64,000 nt of DNA. Source: Anabas testudineus. Lineage: Eukaryota > Chordata > Actinopteri > Anabantiformes > Anabantidae. Positions 42,001 through 54,800 of the stretch are shown one piece after another; within the stretch, counting starts at the first letter, position 1; each line of letters begins with the position of its first letter. The notes below the pieces were generated by a model, which made no database searches, was not told the origin of the DNA, and worked only from the letters and a program-made list of their open reading frames with translations. Position numbers and translations under genes: made by a program. The stretch lies in the NCBI RefSeq assembly GCF_900324465.2, contig NC_046616.1:7131047-7195046 (forward strand). Reading direction: 5' to 3'.

Positions 42001-42650
42001 TCTGCTGGAGGTTTCTTCCTCTAAAGTTTTTCCTCTCCACTGTCGCCTAGTGCTGCTCAACTGGGGTTTTCTATATAATTCTGTACAGTTATATTTTTAA
42101 GGTCTTAGACCTTAACCACTGAAGTTGTTGCGATTTAGTTCTATATAAATAAACGGAATTGAATTTTCACACTGGTGCATGTTCGACCTTCCCCAAAACA
42201 CAGACAGATCAGACTGTGGAGACAGAGACAGTAGCTGCCTGTAATACGATTAGTATTAGTATAACAGGTTTTTCAGCAGAGGCAGGTTTTGTGCTGAGGG
42301 CTAACTTAAACTAGACATATTTACATAGCATAGATCAGTCATCTCTTTTTTTTTTTTAGCATTACTCTCTGTATCTGTCTCTGTGATATGTGCATGTCAT
42401 CATCTGTGTACAAAGTGTGATGGGCTGTACATGTATACATGGATTTCTGCTAAAAATGCTGGTTTGCTTTTAATTGCAGTTGGCGGAGAAATGGTTTCAG
42501 GATGGCATATACACCCTGGAGGCAGCTGCTGTCACTGGAGCTGTGGTTTCACTGGTAATTAAACTCGTTTTATTCTGGGGTCTCATCAGACTGGTTCACA
42601 GCTTCGGCCAAGGCCTGAGGGAGAGAAGTGAGTACTGTACTGCTGTTTAA
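36029..42650 (+). CDS. Unrecognised protein with about eight membrane segments
   Basis: I do not recognise the family. Plus-strand exons: 36029-36042, 38264-38360, 38581-38755, 39723-39868, 41142-41318, 41556-41672, 41798-41884, 42480-42650. All have GT/AG junctions and consistent phases, giving 327 residues if exon 8 reads through. The start is MDEISPLLGNQPQESPDLL. Hydrophobic segments lie at about residues 47-71, 88-104, 115-135, 147-165, 183-212, 223-244, 249-271 and 284-310. The N-terminus has an acidic dileucine (E-I-S-P-L-L), a known endolysosomal sorting signal. Exon 1 is tiny and its donor (AG then GTTGGC) is weak, so the start is less sure than the rest. A consensus donor (GTGAGT at 42628) may replace the last residues via an exon near 43080 or 43132. 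A poly(A) signal lies at 43500-43505. Confidence 0.85.
36668..37100. mobile_element. Possible decayed DNA transposon in intron 1 of the multi-membrane gene
   Basis: The segment begins CAGTGGGTTGCAAAAGTCAG, a typical start of a fish Tc1-like element (CAGTGGxTTGCAAAAGT), and contains a Lys/Arg-rich stretch that could be the remnant of a DNA-binding domain. The right end was not found. Weak call. Confidence 0.3.
37440..38120. other. Intron 1 sequence with interspersed-repeat character
   Basis: It starts with a phrase, GGCAGATGCTTTTATCCAAA, that recurs in many fish genomes as part of a repeat. The following 600 bases have one 77-codon plus-strand frame without known domains. Probably repeat-derived; family not assigned. 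Confidence 0.35.
38756..41141 (+). other. Introns 3 and 4 of the multi-membrane gene
   Basis: The intron parts (38756-39722 and 39869-41141) are AT-rich and hold no recognisable gene or strong repeat. The frames in them are short extensions of the flanking exons. Confidence 0.6.
41930..42165 (+). repeat. Fish interspersed repeat (non-LTR 3' end type)
   Basis: It contains CAGATGGCCGCCCACCCTGA, TTCTGCTGGAGGTTTCTTCC and the tail TATATAAATAAACGGAATTG, the standard order of a very common fish repeat. A second tail of the same kind is at 57390-57465. It lies in intron 7 of the multi-membrane gene. I do not assign the family. Confidence 0.7.
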
Positions 42651-43510
42651 CATCTAGCTTTAATTTACTTGGTTTCAGTGCTTCAAAACTTCTTCAGACC
42701 AAACACTGCACCAGAGGAATATTGTACATTTCTAAATATCCTGAACTACTTCCCCTCGTATGTTGTCTTAAATGTGTCCCATAGTCTGATAAACTATGGG
42801 ACGCAGACCTTGAGTAAGTTTATGTTGGCTAGAAAGCGGCACAATACCAAAACGTTGCCATCAACTTTACATTATTTTTTGCAGTGTTTGCACCCAGCAA
42901 GTGATAAAACATCCAGCGGTCGCGGAGCAAGGACACAGCTGCACGCTGAGGGTCTGACATTAAGAAGCTTTATCTCAGTGGTGTTAAAGTTCAAGATTAT
43001 TTAGTGTCAGGCCACCAAAAGGATGAGTCAGCTGAGATGTTTTCTAATCTTATGTTTGTTTGTTTTGTTTTTTTTTTTAGCATAATGTTTTAACTAACTC
43101 TTATTTTGTCTGTGTGCCTACTGTATCTACAGGAAGTAAAAGCACAATTCAACAATCAAACATTTATGTATGCAGTTGCATCAAATGCCTTGGTAGCTTC
43201 ATAATTCCTAAATGTCTAAATCCAAAGCTTCTAAAACAATTTAGTCAGTGGTCAACATAGCTCTTATTTTACAACATAACATTCACATTTGAACTTTTTT
43301 CCTGTAAATTGTTGACTGAATTTAGTTTGCTTTTTAAATCAGTTATAAATCGATGTAATTTAGTCTTTGTAGTTAACATTATTATGCCTTTGGACAACAC
43401 TGGAATATTTTTATCAGCTGATTCTTTTATTTTTTATTATTTTACTAAACTCTCTGATGTACCTTACAGCACTTAAGTGTTTTTTCATTCGAGGTTCTTA
43501 ATAAAATATC
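42651..43510 (+). other. 3' UTR or alternative last exon of the multi-membrane gene
   Basis: Two acceptors follow the donor at 42628: TTTTTTTAG at about 43072-43080, and CTACAG at about 43127-43132. Either would end the protein one to two codons later (adding Thr or Arg-Lys). The poly(A) signal AATAAA is at 43500-43505. The 111-codon frame at 42669-43004 has no recognised domain. Confidence 0.5.
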
Positions 43511-43671
43511 AAAATGAAACCGCTGTTTTTGGTTTGTTCCAAAAAAAGTAACAGAAGTTCTATATGTCACTCCAGTTTCAGTTTCACTATGCACATCGCC
43601 ACAGACAAATAGTTACATGCAAATATAGTGAATAGTGTCAACAAACTGATCAACACACGTTTAAAATTTCT

Positions 43672-45847
43672 CTGTTTATTAAAGTGCTCTGGAAAAAAAT
43701 AGCAGAATTCATATTAGAAAGATATTAGAAAGGGTTACAAAAGTGGAAAAGCACTTTGAGTGAAGAGTTTACAAGGATTCATAGCAAACATGGCAAAGCC
43801 TGGGCTTTCTGTAGTGCTGGGGTTTACTGGGACTGAATGACGCAGAACAACAGCCGAACCAAACTAGATCAGTTAAAGACCTTCATCTCAATAAGAGTAT
43901 TAGACTAACTTTGGCTTTACTTGAATGTACTTCTGGTCAGTTACAAACTGTTGAAAGATTTTAGCTTAACTGCTTCAACAGACCCTTCAACAAAAAGAAT
44001 TGACATGTGATTAATGTTTAAAAAAAAAAGAAAAGTACCAAATAGATTTATTTTCAGCAATGATACGTTGTAAACTGGTTAATAAACATATAGACCTTAC
44101 AAAAGACATTTATTCAAGCATCGTGTGCATATATACATACTCGGAGTTAAAGGAATGATTGCCTTTTAGAGCTCATTGGTCCTCTTGAGTTGACTGCTCA
44201 TCTTTTCAGCTTCTCCATTTCTTAATCCAATTCAAAATGTATATATTACAATCTAGGCAAAATATCTGGACAGATATGTAAGATAGGCCACCAAAGTTTT
44301 CCGCAAAGGCTGCACAGTGGCAGACCGATGACAAACTGATATGAAAAGATGCACCGAAGTCTGTAATAACTCAATCCTTCGACATACACAGACCACAGAT
44401 ACTGGTCTATTGAAAAAAACTAGTTCAACTATGGCTTAAAGGATATTTTTGAAAAAATAGACATTAAAAAGACGCTGGTGACATCTGAGCTGTAGTCTGT
44501 CTGCAATGAATATCACGTGAGATGTCGTTCAACGTATTCACTTGAAGTGACATAACTAACATACTACATAATTAAATTAGTTAGGTGTCATGTACGGCAG
44601 ACAACATGAGTTTACACTGAAAATGGACACAGATTTCACAGATTTGTGCAAGTGTGTGATTTAAAAAATTACCAGGATGTAAACTTTTAAAAATAATATT
44701 TCTATACATTAATGATACCAGTGTATAAGGCACAGTCTCTACAGTTGGACCACTATAGCCAAGTAAGTGTACTATAAATATAATCTAACGCTGTGTCATT
44801 CATTGATGGCATTACATCAGTTTTTCCTGATTCGATTAACAGAATTTGGAAAAGTTTTATTTAACAAGTTCAACTTGCCCTTCACCTTTACATAGAGAAC
44901 TAATTTTAGTTGTTTATAAAGTCGATGCGTCTGTGCCTGCTTAATCATGAGTCTTGGAGATTAAAACGTGCCAAACAGACCTGATAAAATCCATCAAGAG
45001 TATGGTAAGAACTGAAATACACAGCTGCATTTTAGTCCAAGATCATCCCTAGCCTTGCAGTTCTTTGTGATTACTACTTAAATGCTCAGCTGATCCTGGA
45101 CAAATAGTGGGGCCAAACTCTATTGAAAAATCTACCATTTTAGTGTGCTTAAACATTAAATAAAGACATATTTATAGACCCTGGTTCTTGGTAGCATGGG
45201 TGAGTTTGAGTGTTGTTCCTCCTCAATTACCTTTTTAATTCTCATTATTTTCATTTTTTTTTACATATTTATACTAATTTGTTTTTGTTATATCACTATT
45301 TTACTTAGCGATTATTTAGACACATTTCAAAATGTCACTTTTCAAAACAGTGTCCTCACGTCTTAGCTGCCTCCAACCTTTTAGAAGACTTAAGTACATC
45401 GAAAAGGGTGTGGGGGCTGTGACAACTGCTGCAAAAAGTGATCTTTTAAAAAAGAAAACTTGTCATTTTGCAAATTTAACCCATTTTTGAAAAAGGAACT
45501 TTGTAATAATTCTTTCATTTTGTGTAATTACATAATCAAAATGTATTGTTTATATACTTTTTGCAGATTTGTCATTTTTAATTTCCATTCCTTATTTTAA
45601 TTTAACACTTTGAAGTTTAGCTCTTATTACCACACTTATTTTACCAAAATACAACAGGGAGGACAGCAACAAAAGTCCTGTTTGACTTCAATTAACCACA
45701 GCAATATTATTGTGGCAGACTTTTCTGAATTGAGTTTGGTGAGACTTTTTACCCCTTAAAAGACAGCACAGAGCACGGTCAAGTTAAAACCAAGACTTTA
45801 GAGTCCTGGAGACCTCGGAGAAGACTATGAAGATCATAAAAATGGTC
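43672..45847 (-). other. Probable nadk 3' UTR
   Basis: Non-coding AT-rich sequence follows the nadk stop on the minus strand, with an inverse AATAAA (TTTATT) at about 43675-43680. The poly(A) signals of nadk and the multi-membrane gene are therefore less than 200 bases apart in a tail-to-tail arrangement. No other gene is visible. Confidence 0.55.
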
Positions 45848-48800
45848 TCAGAACTCCTCGTCCTCCGAGCTGAGGTAGTTCTGCTTCTTCCTCACGTTCC
45901 AGTGTAAACACTGGGCCAGGCTCTCGAACCAGTCGTTCACCGGGTCCCGGAAACAGATGGAGGGAACGGGGAAGCAGGAAGTAGTGATGGTAATACTGAA
46001 AGGAAGAATGAGGAAAAAGAAACGGTTTTGTGTTACAAAAGCTGAAGGCCAAATGAGAAAAAAGTCCAGTATTTCCAATTAAAACAAAAAAAAAGGTGGT
46101 TTTGACATCAGATGCAGAAACCCAACTTCCTTCTGAAGCAACCTAATGCCATTCAATAACTCAAAAGACAGGCACTCATTTCGAAGTAGGTGATTATCTG
46201 TGGATGAGTTACATAATAGAAGACGCTGGATCTAGCACAGGGACACTCCTGGCCTCAAGCCCATTAAGCAAGTTGATAAGGTTAAGTAACAAAGCCCGTT
46301 AGTGTTGAGACAGCTGGTGGGGGATTTACAGTTACAATCCATTACCGTGTCTGCAGGTTTTTGTTTTACTTCATTCACTTTATCTCATCCTCATCCTTAT
46401 TGCCTCTTGTTTAGAGTGTGTGTGTAGTTCAGCTCAGTATGTGGACTAACCTGTCTCCATGGCAGATCTCTTGTCTCTTTCTTCCATCAAACGACACCCA
46501 GGCTGTGTTTCTAGCGTCACGTGACAGCATAATCTGAAAAACAATAAGCAAGAATGTAGAACTGCCACAAAAAGAACAAGGTTTGTTTTTACTATTGACA
46601 GAAAAGGTGTTGTTTGCCTACAATGTTCAATTGAAAACGTTAAAATCAGAAACATTTACTGAAACTCATAATAAAGAAAGATAATAGGGAAGAAAATCTG
46701 TGCCAAAGAAATCACTTTCTTAAAATACCTTGAGCTCCACTCCAGCAGGCACCACAATGGGCCTGAAGGAGAGCGAGTGTGGGCAGATGGGGGTGATCAT
46801 GATGGCTGGGACGTTGGGATGGATCATAGAAGCTCCTGCTGCCACGGCGTACGCTGTGCTGCCTGTAGGTGTAGATACTATAACACCTGAGGGAGGAAAC
46901 ATGCAAACGATGATATTAAGGCACAAAATCATGTCAAAGTCACAATCACCTTAGTACATAACAGCATAGCCGTTAAATGCTATGATAATAATGCTAATGA
47001 TATATTTATTATAGAAAATGTCAGCTAACTTTAAGAGTTACTGCACAGTTCATGCCCGACTTCAATGTTTTTTTTATAACATGATATGTTATATTTATAA
47101 CAGGACTTTGATATTACTGAACTGGCCACGTGAACTAATGCAGTATTTTAAAGTCATATTCTCTACTACTCTACTAATGACTGCTTTATTAATGGGAATC
47201 ATCTGCATTCTTTAAAAGAATTGCAAAAATATCAAGCTAAATATTTTTTGGATAAAAGTTATATTTATTTAATGAATGACCCCTTTAACATGGCAGTAAT
47301 GTCTGTACAAAGTATGCTGCTTTCTGTGAGATGAAGGCCAGCCAAAGGTGCAGAGACTAAACTTTGCCCTGTGCACAGACTGTTTTGTTGGGGCTGCCAG
47401 TCCAGGAAGTGAAAGTGCACGCCTGGCAGCTCTGATCACACCCAAAACTGATCCAATTTATGTGTCAGCACTCTGACACTGTTTTGAAAAATGTGTAAGT
47501 GTTAAAATTTTCTTTTTTTATCCCAGATTCTCTGCCCACTCACCATCTCCCTGCACTGTAGTAATGAGGTGTCCGTCCAGAAAGAGGTCAACATTGGAGA
47601 GATAGGAGGAGGGTCCTCTGTCCACCACCACCTCATTGAGCACCTGAAACACACAAACACTGACATGTCAACCTTGGTGATTTCCAGTTTGCACTGGTTA
47701 TGTCTACACTACTACAGGATTACACTGACACTATGTGCTTTAGGGTGCACTCAGCCATGACTGAAAACATGATGACATTTTTTGCTCATGTGGGCCCTGA
47801 ATGACAGGTTGGAGCCTAAAGGCATTAGGGTGAAGACAGCAGAGTCAATGAAGGTGATGACGTCAACTGTGTGAGCTGTGTTGAGCGGTGTTGACCTACT
47901 TGCAGGCGAGAGCCTACTGCAATTACCTTAGGGTCTTTTGCCGCCCCTGTTTTCTCTGCGCCATCGCACTCTCAGCAGATGTTCATATATTTTTATTGTC
48001 ATTAATGAATTTCTAGTGCTGCAGCTCCCTGACCCTGTCCCTCTGGCCAGCAAAAATATTTGCTAAAGTTCTGGGAGACCCAGTTCTAGTTATGTACCAG
48101 GGCTGCTGTGTACAACACTCAGTATGAAGGGATGAATAAATCAATCTTTTTCATTTTGTAGCAAAGTGAACAGACATTAACACTCCTGAGCTTATCTTTG
48201 CAAAAAAATGTCATTGTCGTTACCTACAGATAATAAAGTAATGGTTTCAGTTGCAGATGCTACCTGATATTGCACGACTTTGCGGCTATTTTCGATGTCC
48301 CCATTGGTCAGGATGATACCCTTCTCATCTACTCTGGCTTTCTTCTCCCAGTTCTCTTTCAGCACCCGGACTTTCAAGCGACTTCGAAGCACAATGGCAG
48401 CATTACCTATGATGAACACACATATACGTATGTTCTGTAAGCAAATACCGGAGCACAACAATATGATTTCGAACAGCAAAATTATTTATGCTGTTGAGAG
48501 ACACACTGACAGACGGGTTAAAGAACATTCAATACCTTCAATTATTTGTGTGACCTGAGACTGGTAGGTGTCAAATTTGAAAGGCGTCAAGAAGCCCAAG
48601 GAGCCCAGGTGAAAGGCCATAACTGGTGGAACGCTCTCCTACAAACAACAAAAGAAGATGACGTGAGCATCATACCAGTAAGTGCTCCACTACACCTGGA
48701 TTGTTTTTAGAGCAACAACTGTTAAATACCTGGAAGAGCGAAGATGCATACAACAGAGTTCCATCTCCACCAAGACAGATGATGAAGTCCACACGGTTGG

Positions 48801-51800
48801 AGATGTCATCAAGATCTGAGCAAAATAAAGATTAAACCAGATTAAAAAATAATAGACATATTGTGTCCACAACCACAACAAAGACGATGATAACTGGATG
48901 GCTTCCATACCTTCTCTGAAAGTACAGAATTTCTTGGTAATGGCCCCAAAGTTTTCATCTCCTGAAATAGCTGGGTCCTCCAGAACCTTCTTTTCCACGT
49001 AAACAATCATGTTTTTCACCTATAGCAACACAAAACGACACAGGATAAGCGGAAACATTTTTTTACATTTCAATATTTATACAGACAACATTGATGCCAA
49101 CGGTATGGTCTCCTCTTCACTATATCACTTTCCTAGTTAACAGTGTTCTAGGTATACGACATAACATTTCTATAAAAGTTGCTCAAGTGCAGCCTGACCC
49201 TCGTTTCATCTAAGCTATATTCACAGGTTCCTGAACCAAGACTCAGTCTCATGGAAAGAGATAACAGTGTTTCGGGATGACTAAGCGTTCAGGAGATGTG
49301 TTTTATTTTTTTAAAACAGAATGTTTTGCTTAGGGTTAATAAGGTTGATCCCTCACCAGCTTCCCACCCACAAACACTCCCAGCATGCGTGCAGTCGTGA
49401 ATACACAGGTCATACCTCTGTGAGAAATATGCAGAGCTCTTTGAAAGGCTGAAGCAAAGTGGCATCTCGGATCTTCTTGATGACAAGGACACTTTTTGGT
49501 GGCTTGTTCCACGTCAGTCTCTGGCTGGCAGGGTCCTGAATGTGCCTGAACACACAGAGACAAGACTCAGCACTCACAATACTGCCTTACATCAGCTGGT
49601 ACCTGATCACATTTTACTCATGTAAGATTTGTAAATTAACTAAAGAATTATTGTTAGTCATAAGCAAGTACCTTCTTAATACCTATCCAATTAGCCAGAT
49701 CGGCTTAAAATATAGCCGATAACTGATAGCCGATAATTGCCACATAACGCACTGTCCCCCTTAACCTGACGGTGACTATGGGAAGATACGTCAGTGAATA
49801 AGGCAAGATACAAGAAAATAAATACAAGTTCAAATGGAAATAGCTCTTATTAACAACATTACTGTCTGTTGATCTGAGTTAGTTATTTTAGGAAGTTGAT
49901 AAGTGATCAACATGCTGGGATTACTTAGAAAATAAAGCTTTGAAACAGTTATTTTCAAAAAATGCAGATGAAACATCAACATTTCTCATTAACAAGGAGA
50001 GCTACCACATCTGTGTCACAGAATAACAGACCAGACAACAGGAGAGAAGATGTAAAGAAAAAAGTCATTAGATGAAACTGTCCTCACTAATTTGATTAAG
50101 AAATCCAAATAAATAACAAGCTACCGCTAACACGCCTTTGTCTCGACCACTTGAATATCAGTTGTGGATTTTAAAATACTGTGTGACAGTGGTGAAAATC
50201 TTCCAGAGTTTCTTAATGTACTACATGGAGATGTCTCATTAGTTTTTCTTAAATCTAAAGAAGAAGAAAAAAGGGAAACTGAAAACTTTTACAGTAAGTA
50301 ACAAATATTCAGGGATTAAATGGAGCCAGATTCATCAATACATCATCTGTCCGACATGACTACTGCAACACAAGCCACCCACATGACCAAACAGCAGCTC
50401 TATCTGCTGTAAATATGGTGTGAATTTGCATCAGTATCTCCCTGGAACCCTGATGTTAATCACATTTGGCAGCTTCAGGTTAAAACCTGCTCAATCAGCA
50501 GACGTCAATCAGTCAGTATGAATTAGTGGACGTCACTGAAACTTCATGAGAAGATGATTCATTAATAAATAACTCGGCTTGTCAATTAGGTTGTGTGAAC
50601 AGTTGATGCCCACAGAGTTGAAGAAGATTCAAAAAAACAAAATTATTCACAGAGGGAAATTGTTTTCCTTGTTGGAATTAATAATGTCTTTTGATTCTCT
50701 GTGGGCATCAACTGTTCACACAACCTAATTGACACGCCGAGTTATTTATTAATAAATCATCTTCTCAGTAATGATGAGAGTTGTCACACAACACGTAGCA
50801 ACAGTTCAGGGGAATGTGTGCATCCATTACTGCAGCGGTGGGTAACCAAGTCCTCCAATTTAAAAGTAGAAAAATGACCTGATGTAAACTAGTATGTTTT
50901 TAATATGTTTTCAAAGACGCGGCACATGTCCCCTTTCACCTTATTAGTATTCACTCTTGTACAAATACAAAAATGTAGGTTAAACTTTGTCCCAACTACC
51001 AGAGGCTGTCCACACAAAACAAATCATCCTAGGTAAGAAAACTTAATTTCTTAGCTTGATGATTGGTTTTTTTCTCTTGTCTGTCAGAAATCTGTTATGC
51101 TTTCTGAATAAATCCTGATAACCTTGTTAGCTGAGCTTAAAAGAAAGGTTTTTGTTCCCTCTGGTCATGTGAGGCATCAACACACTGTCACCCCACGGTT
51201 TGACAACCAATATGCTATGGAGAATCAATGCTCCATTCATGTCACGTCATGTGAGTTTATCTGCAGATACGAGCTCCTACTCCTACTCCTACTGCTCCAT
51301 CAGATGGTTAGCAAGCTTTTTTGTGGCCTGTAACACATCTTCTTGCTGTGACCTGCTGAGAGAGGACCCTTGTAAATTCTTTAAAAAGCTACGATACTGA
51401 AAATAGCCTGTGACCAGTGATTCAAATAAACACCACAAAGTCCCAACAACCAAATGACTTAACATAGCAGTATAATTATGACATATCCTGTTCCTGTTTC
51501 TTTGCCCACTCAAGTATAAAAAGCATCAACTATGATGTAATGCCATGTGATTTACAATGGAAGTAATTACATCTATTCTATATAAAGGTTGTTGTGACAT
51601 GTGCAATATAGGAGGAAAACACCCCAATATACAGCAGTGAATCATTTTTAAATTAAGTGCACCTGATTGGCCCAAAGATGGACACACACGAACAAAAAAC
51701 TGAAACTGCAGAGACCAGGTTTCAACTACAAATACAGAACACAAAGCAAAACTTAATTAGCATATGAAACGGCAACGGGCTGTGATCTATTCATGAACAC

Positions 51801-54800
51801 TTTTTTTCTTCCTGTGTCCCCCTCCAGACATCCACCCCCTGACCTTCCACTTTCATTCACCAACCTTGCTCTATCCAAACCACAGGGCTGTGCTGATACA
51901 ACAATGATAACAGACAAACACTGACTCCTTCAGCAAAGCAATTAAACTTTGATTTCACATCAGTCCAACAATGTGGATACTTTCTGTTAAAAGTCTTCTC
52001 CTTTCTATAAAGAACAAAACTAAACTAAACTAAAATACACCCACCCTAAAGGAAAAATAACTAACTTAAACGCCTGCCTTGACATCAGTGAAGTTTTACT
52101 ATTTGCTCACTGCAGTGAACATCTGTTTGGCAGGAATCCATGAATTGCACACTAGTTAATATTTCATTCATCAAGTCAGACAAGTTCTAACTACTGAGAA
52201 AAAAAAAACAGACAATATGCTAGAAATTCCTCTCACCACTTCCACACTTTGTTGTGATCCCCAGGTGTGTCCTGCAGTACGCACTCGTTGAACTTCATGG
52301 CTGTACACATGTAATAAGGATGCTGCTTCAGGCTGACTCAGCAGGAGAACGGGACTCTGTCCAGGCGACCCGCTCTGACAAAACAATTCATTCTGCCCTT
52401 AACAACTTCCTCGAATGCAACACATTGTCGAGCTGCTGGAGCATTTAAGTCAGTTTGCTTGTCGTGGTCGAGCTGTGAGTCAGCCACTGGCCGTCTGAGA
52501 GGCTGAGAGTCTCCCCATGTGCTGTGGTCGGGCTCTGGGATCGCCTAACAACCCCTCAAGCTGGATTCACTGACACTATATTTGTCCTACTGAGGACTTA
52601 GTGCTGAACCATCCTGGTGCATTCTGATGCTGAATTAAAGCTCTCACTAGTCTTAAGTTGACTTCATCACAGTCCCCGCCTCCTCTACTGTGCTGATCCC
52701 TCCCATTTCAGGGAAGGGCTTTCCTCACTGGACAGGTGCGTTTCAGGAAAACATTGACACTGCCATTTCTAAAACTAGCACTAGAACTGACATGACAGGT
52801 ATTAACTGTATTGTTCCACAGTCTGTTGTGTTTAAAATCGATACCTCCCACTTACATAACAATGTCAATGAATGAATAAACTATTATATGTGCAATATTT
52901 GTTAGTCACAATATTTATTTTATGGCCCTTTTTCAGGAAAAGACAATGCGGTCTGTTAACCTGCAGGTGGGGGAAGTCCAGGGTGAATTAATATCAATGG
53001 ACCAATGTGGGTAAGTGATGCAACTGTGTTTAAGGGTAACAGGGAAACAAAATGTAATTAAGCTTCCTGATGCCCCAGCACAATCACTGCAAATAAACAT
53101 AACCAGTTCTGTTTATCAAATGTACTCACTTCTAAGCCATAACTGAATATGCATAAATGTGGGGTTTTTCTAATCACTAAATGTTCCAGGGACAAGCTAA
53201 AAGCTTCATTAACTGACAGAAGACAACAGATGTTAAAACTTTACTCTTATTGATTTTAGGACAAACAGGTACATGCACTGGAGTCATCACAATGACATCA
53301 GCGCTATACCACAATACATTGTTACAGTACATGCGGTATTTATGTAGGCTGGTCCCGCTTGACAGCATGACTTGGCTTTAAAAACAACACCTTGGATCAT
53401 TGTTGTGTTTCATGTCAGGGTCTGTTACAGCGTCAGGGGCCATTGTGATGAGTGGAAACTCGAGAGTAACAAATGCTCTCGTGCTAAATCACTTTTTCAC
53501 AAAAGTACAATGCCTCATCTGAAAACAACACCAACACTGTATTTCTCAGTAGAACTTGATTTTCCTGAAATTACCAGAGACAAACCTTTATTTTGTACTA
53601 AAGAAAACCTGATTTTAACCTGTCTGGCAGCTTTGAGGAAGCTAATCCATCAATTACTGCTGCCTAAAAACAAACAGTGCTGGGAGGCACTTACAGTATG
53701 TGACTACGGGAGTCAAAAGGCCAACAGCCTGACCAGGCTTTGATAGGAACACATCCAGAGTCTTTCACAACTCTGCTTACCGATCCATTATGTGGATCGG
53801 TTTCAGCAGGTGGACACATTACAGTAACATGAACTCTTACCTATAACTCAACCCAATTGCTCTTAAGTAATTAAATACCCATAAACCTTTGTGAAGTGTT
53901 CAGCCAGTGCTGATAATGTATCACAATGGTGCTGATAAAAGTCTGTATTGATTTGAGGCCATGTTGGACTGCATTTTATTTTGAAACCATATTGTAATGC
54001 AGGACACTGCATCTTCAGACTCAATAAAACTCAACTTATTTAAAGTAATGTATACTGCAGGGTTGGTGTGCCGGATTACTCTATGAGTAATCTATGACTC
54101 TATTTGAGCTAAAAGTATAAGCCAGTCTGAAAGTGAACAGTGACAGTGTTTTGGTTCAGTACTAGAGCACAGCAGTGACTATAAGGTTAAACACCTTACA
54201 TCCACATCGCATTAACAGTACTGGGACTGTAGACCTTCAGTTGCCCAGTTTTAGGGGACTAATTAGGTAATGTACTAAACACACCATCATGCCTTGCTGG
54301 TTTCGAGGACTTGGTTTGGTTTCCACCTGTAATATTAAATACTGTGTAAACACGAAGTATAATCAAAACTACACAACATCATATGAAAAGTGGGACAGGT
54401 GCAGTTGGCCCATTTGTGAAAAGAAAAGCTAGTAATTCAGCTGACTGAGTCATACCAAGTTTGAACATGTTTGAACATAACTTCTTTGTTAGCATATATA
54501 ATTACAACCAATCGTGCAAACCTAGCAACAAACTTTTGGACAGATGCCACGTTCATGATGCTGAAAACGGAAAATGTCAATAAAAGACAACAACGCCATA
54601 AAACACTCCCCTGGTTTCAACATTTCCCTTAAAGCAATGAAACAAGAAGAAAAAGAGGATGTTAGGAAATTAAAGACTCGTCTCATGAAGTTAGATGAGT
54701 TTTAACAGACAGTTTAGGAAAAGTGGACCACATAGAAAATGGTGTGTCTGACCTATTTTACTGCCATCAGAAACAAGTTAGTGGTGACATTCAGTTACAT

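Noticed and set aside
46730-46954. 74-codon plus-strand ORF
   Set aside because: It is an antisense shadow of the highly conserved nadk exon with the TPTGSTAY motif.
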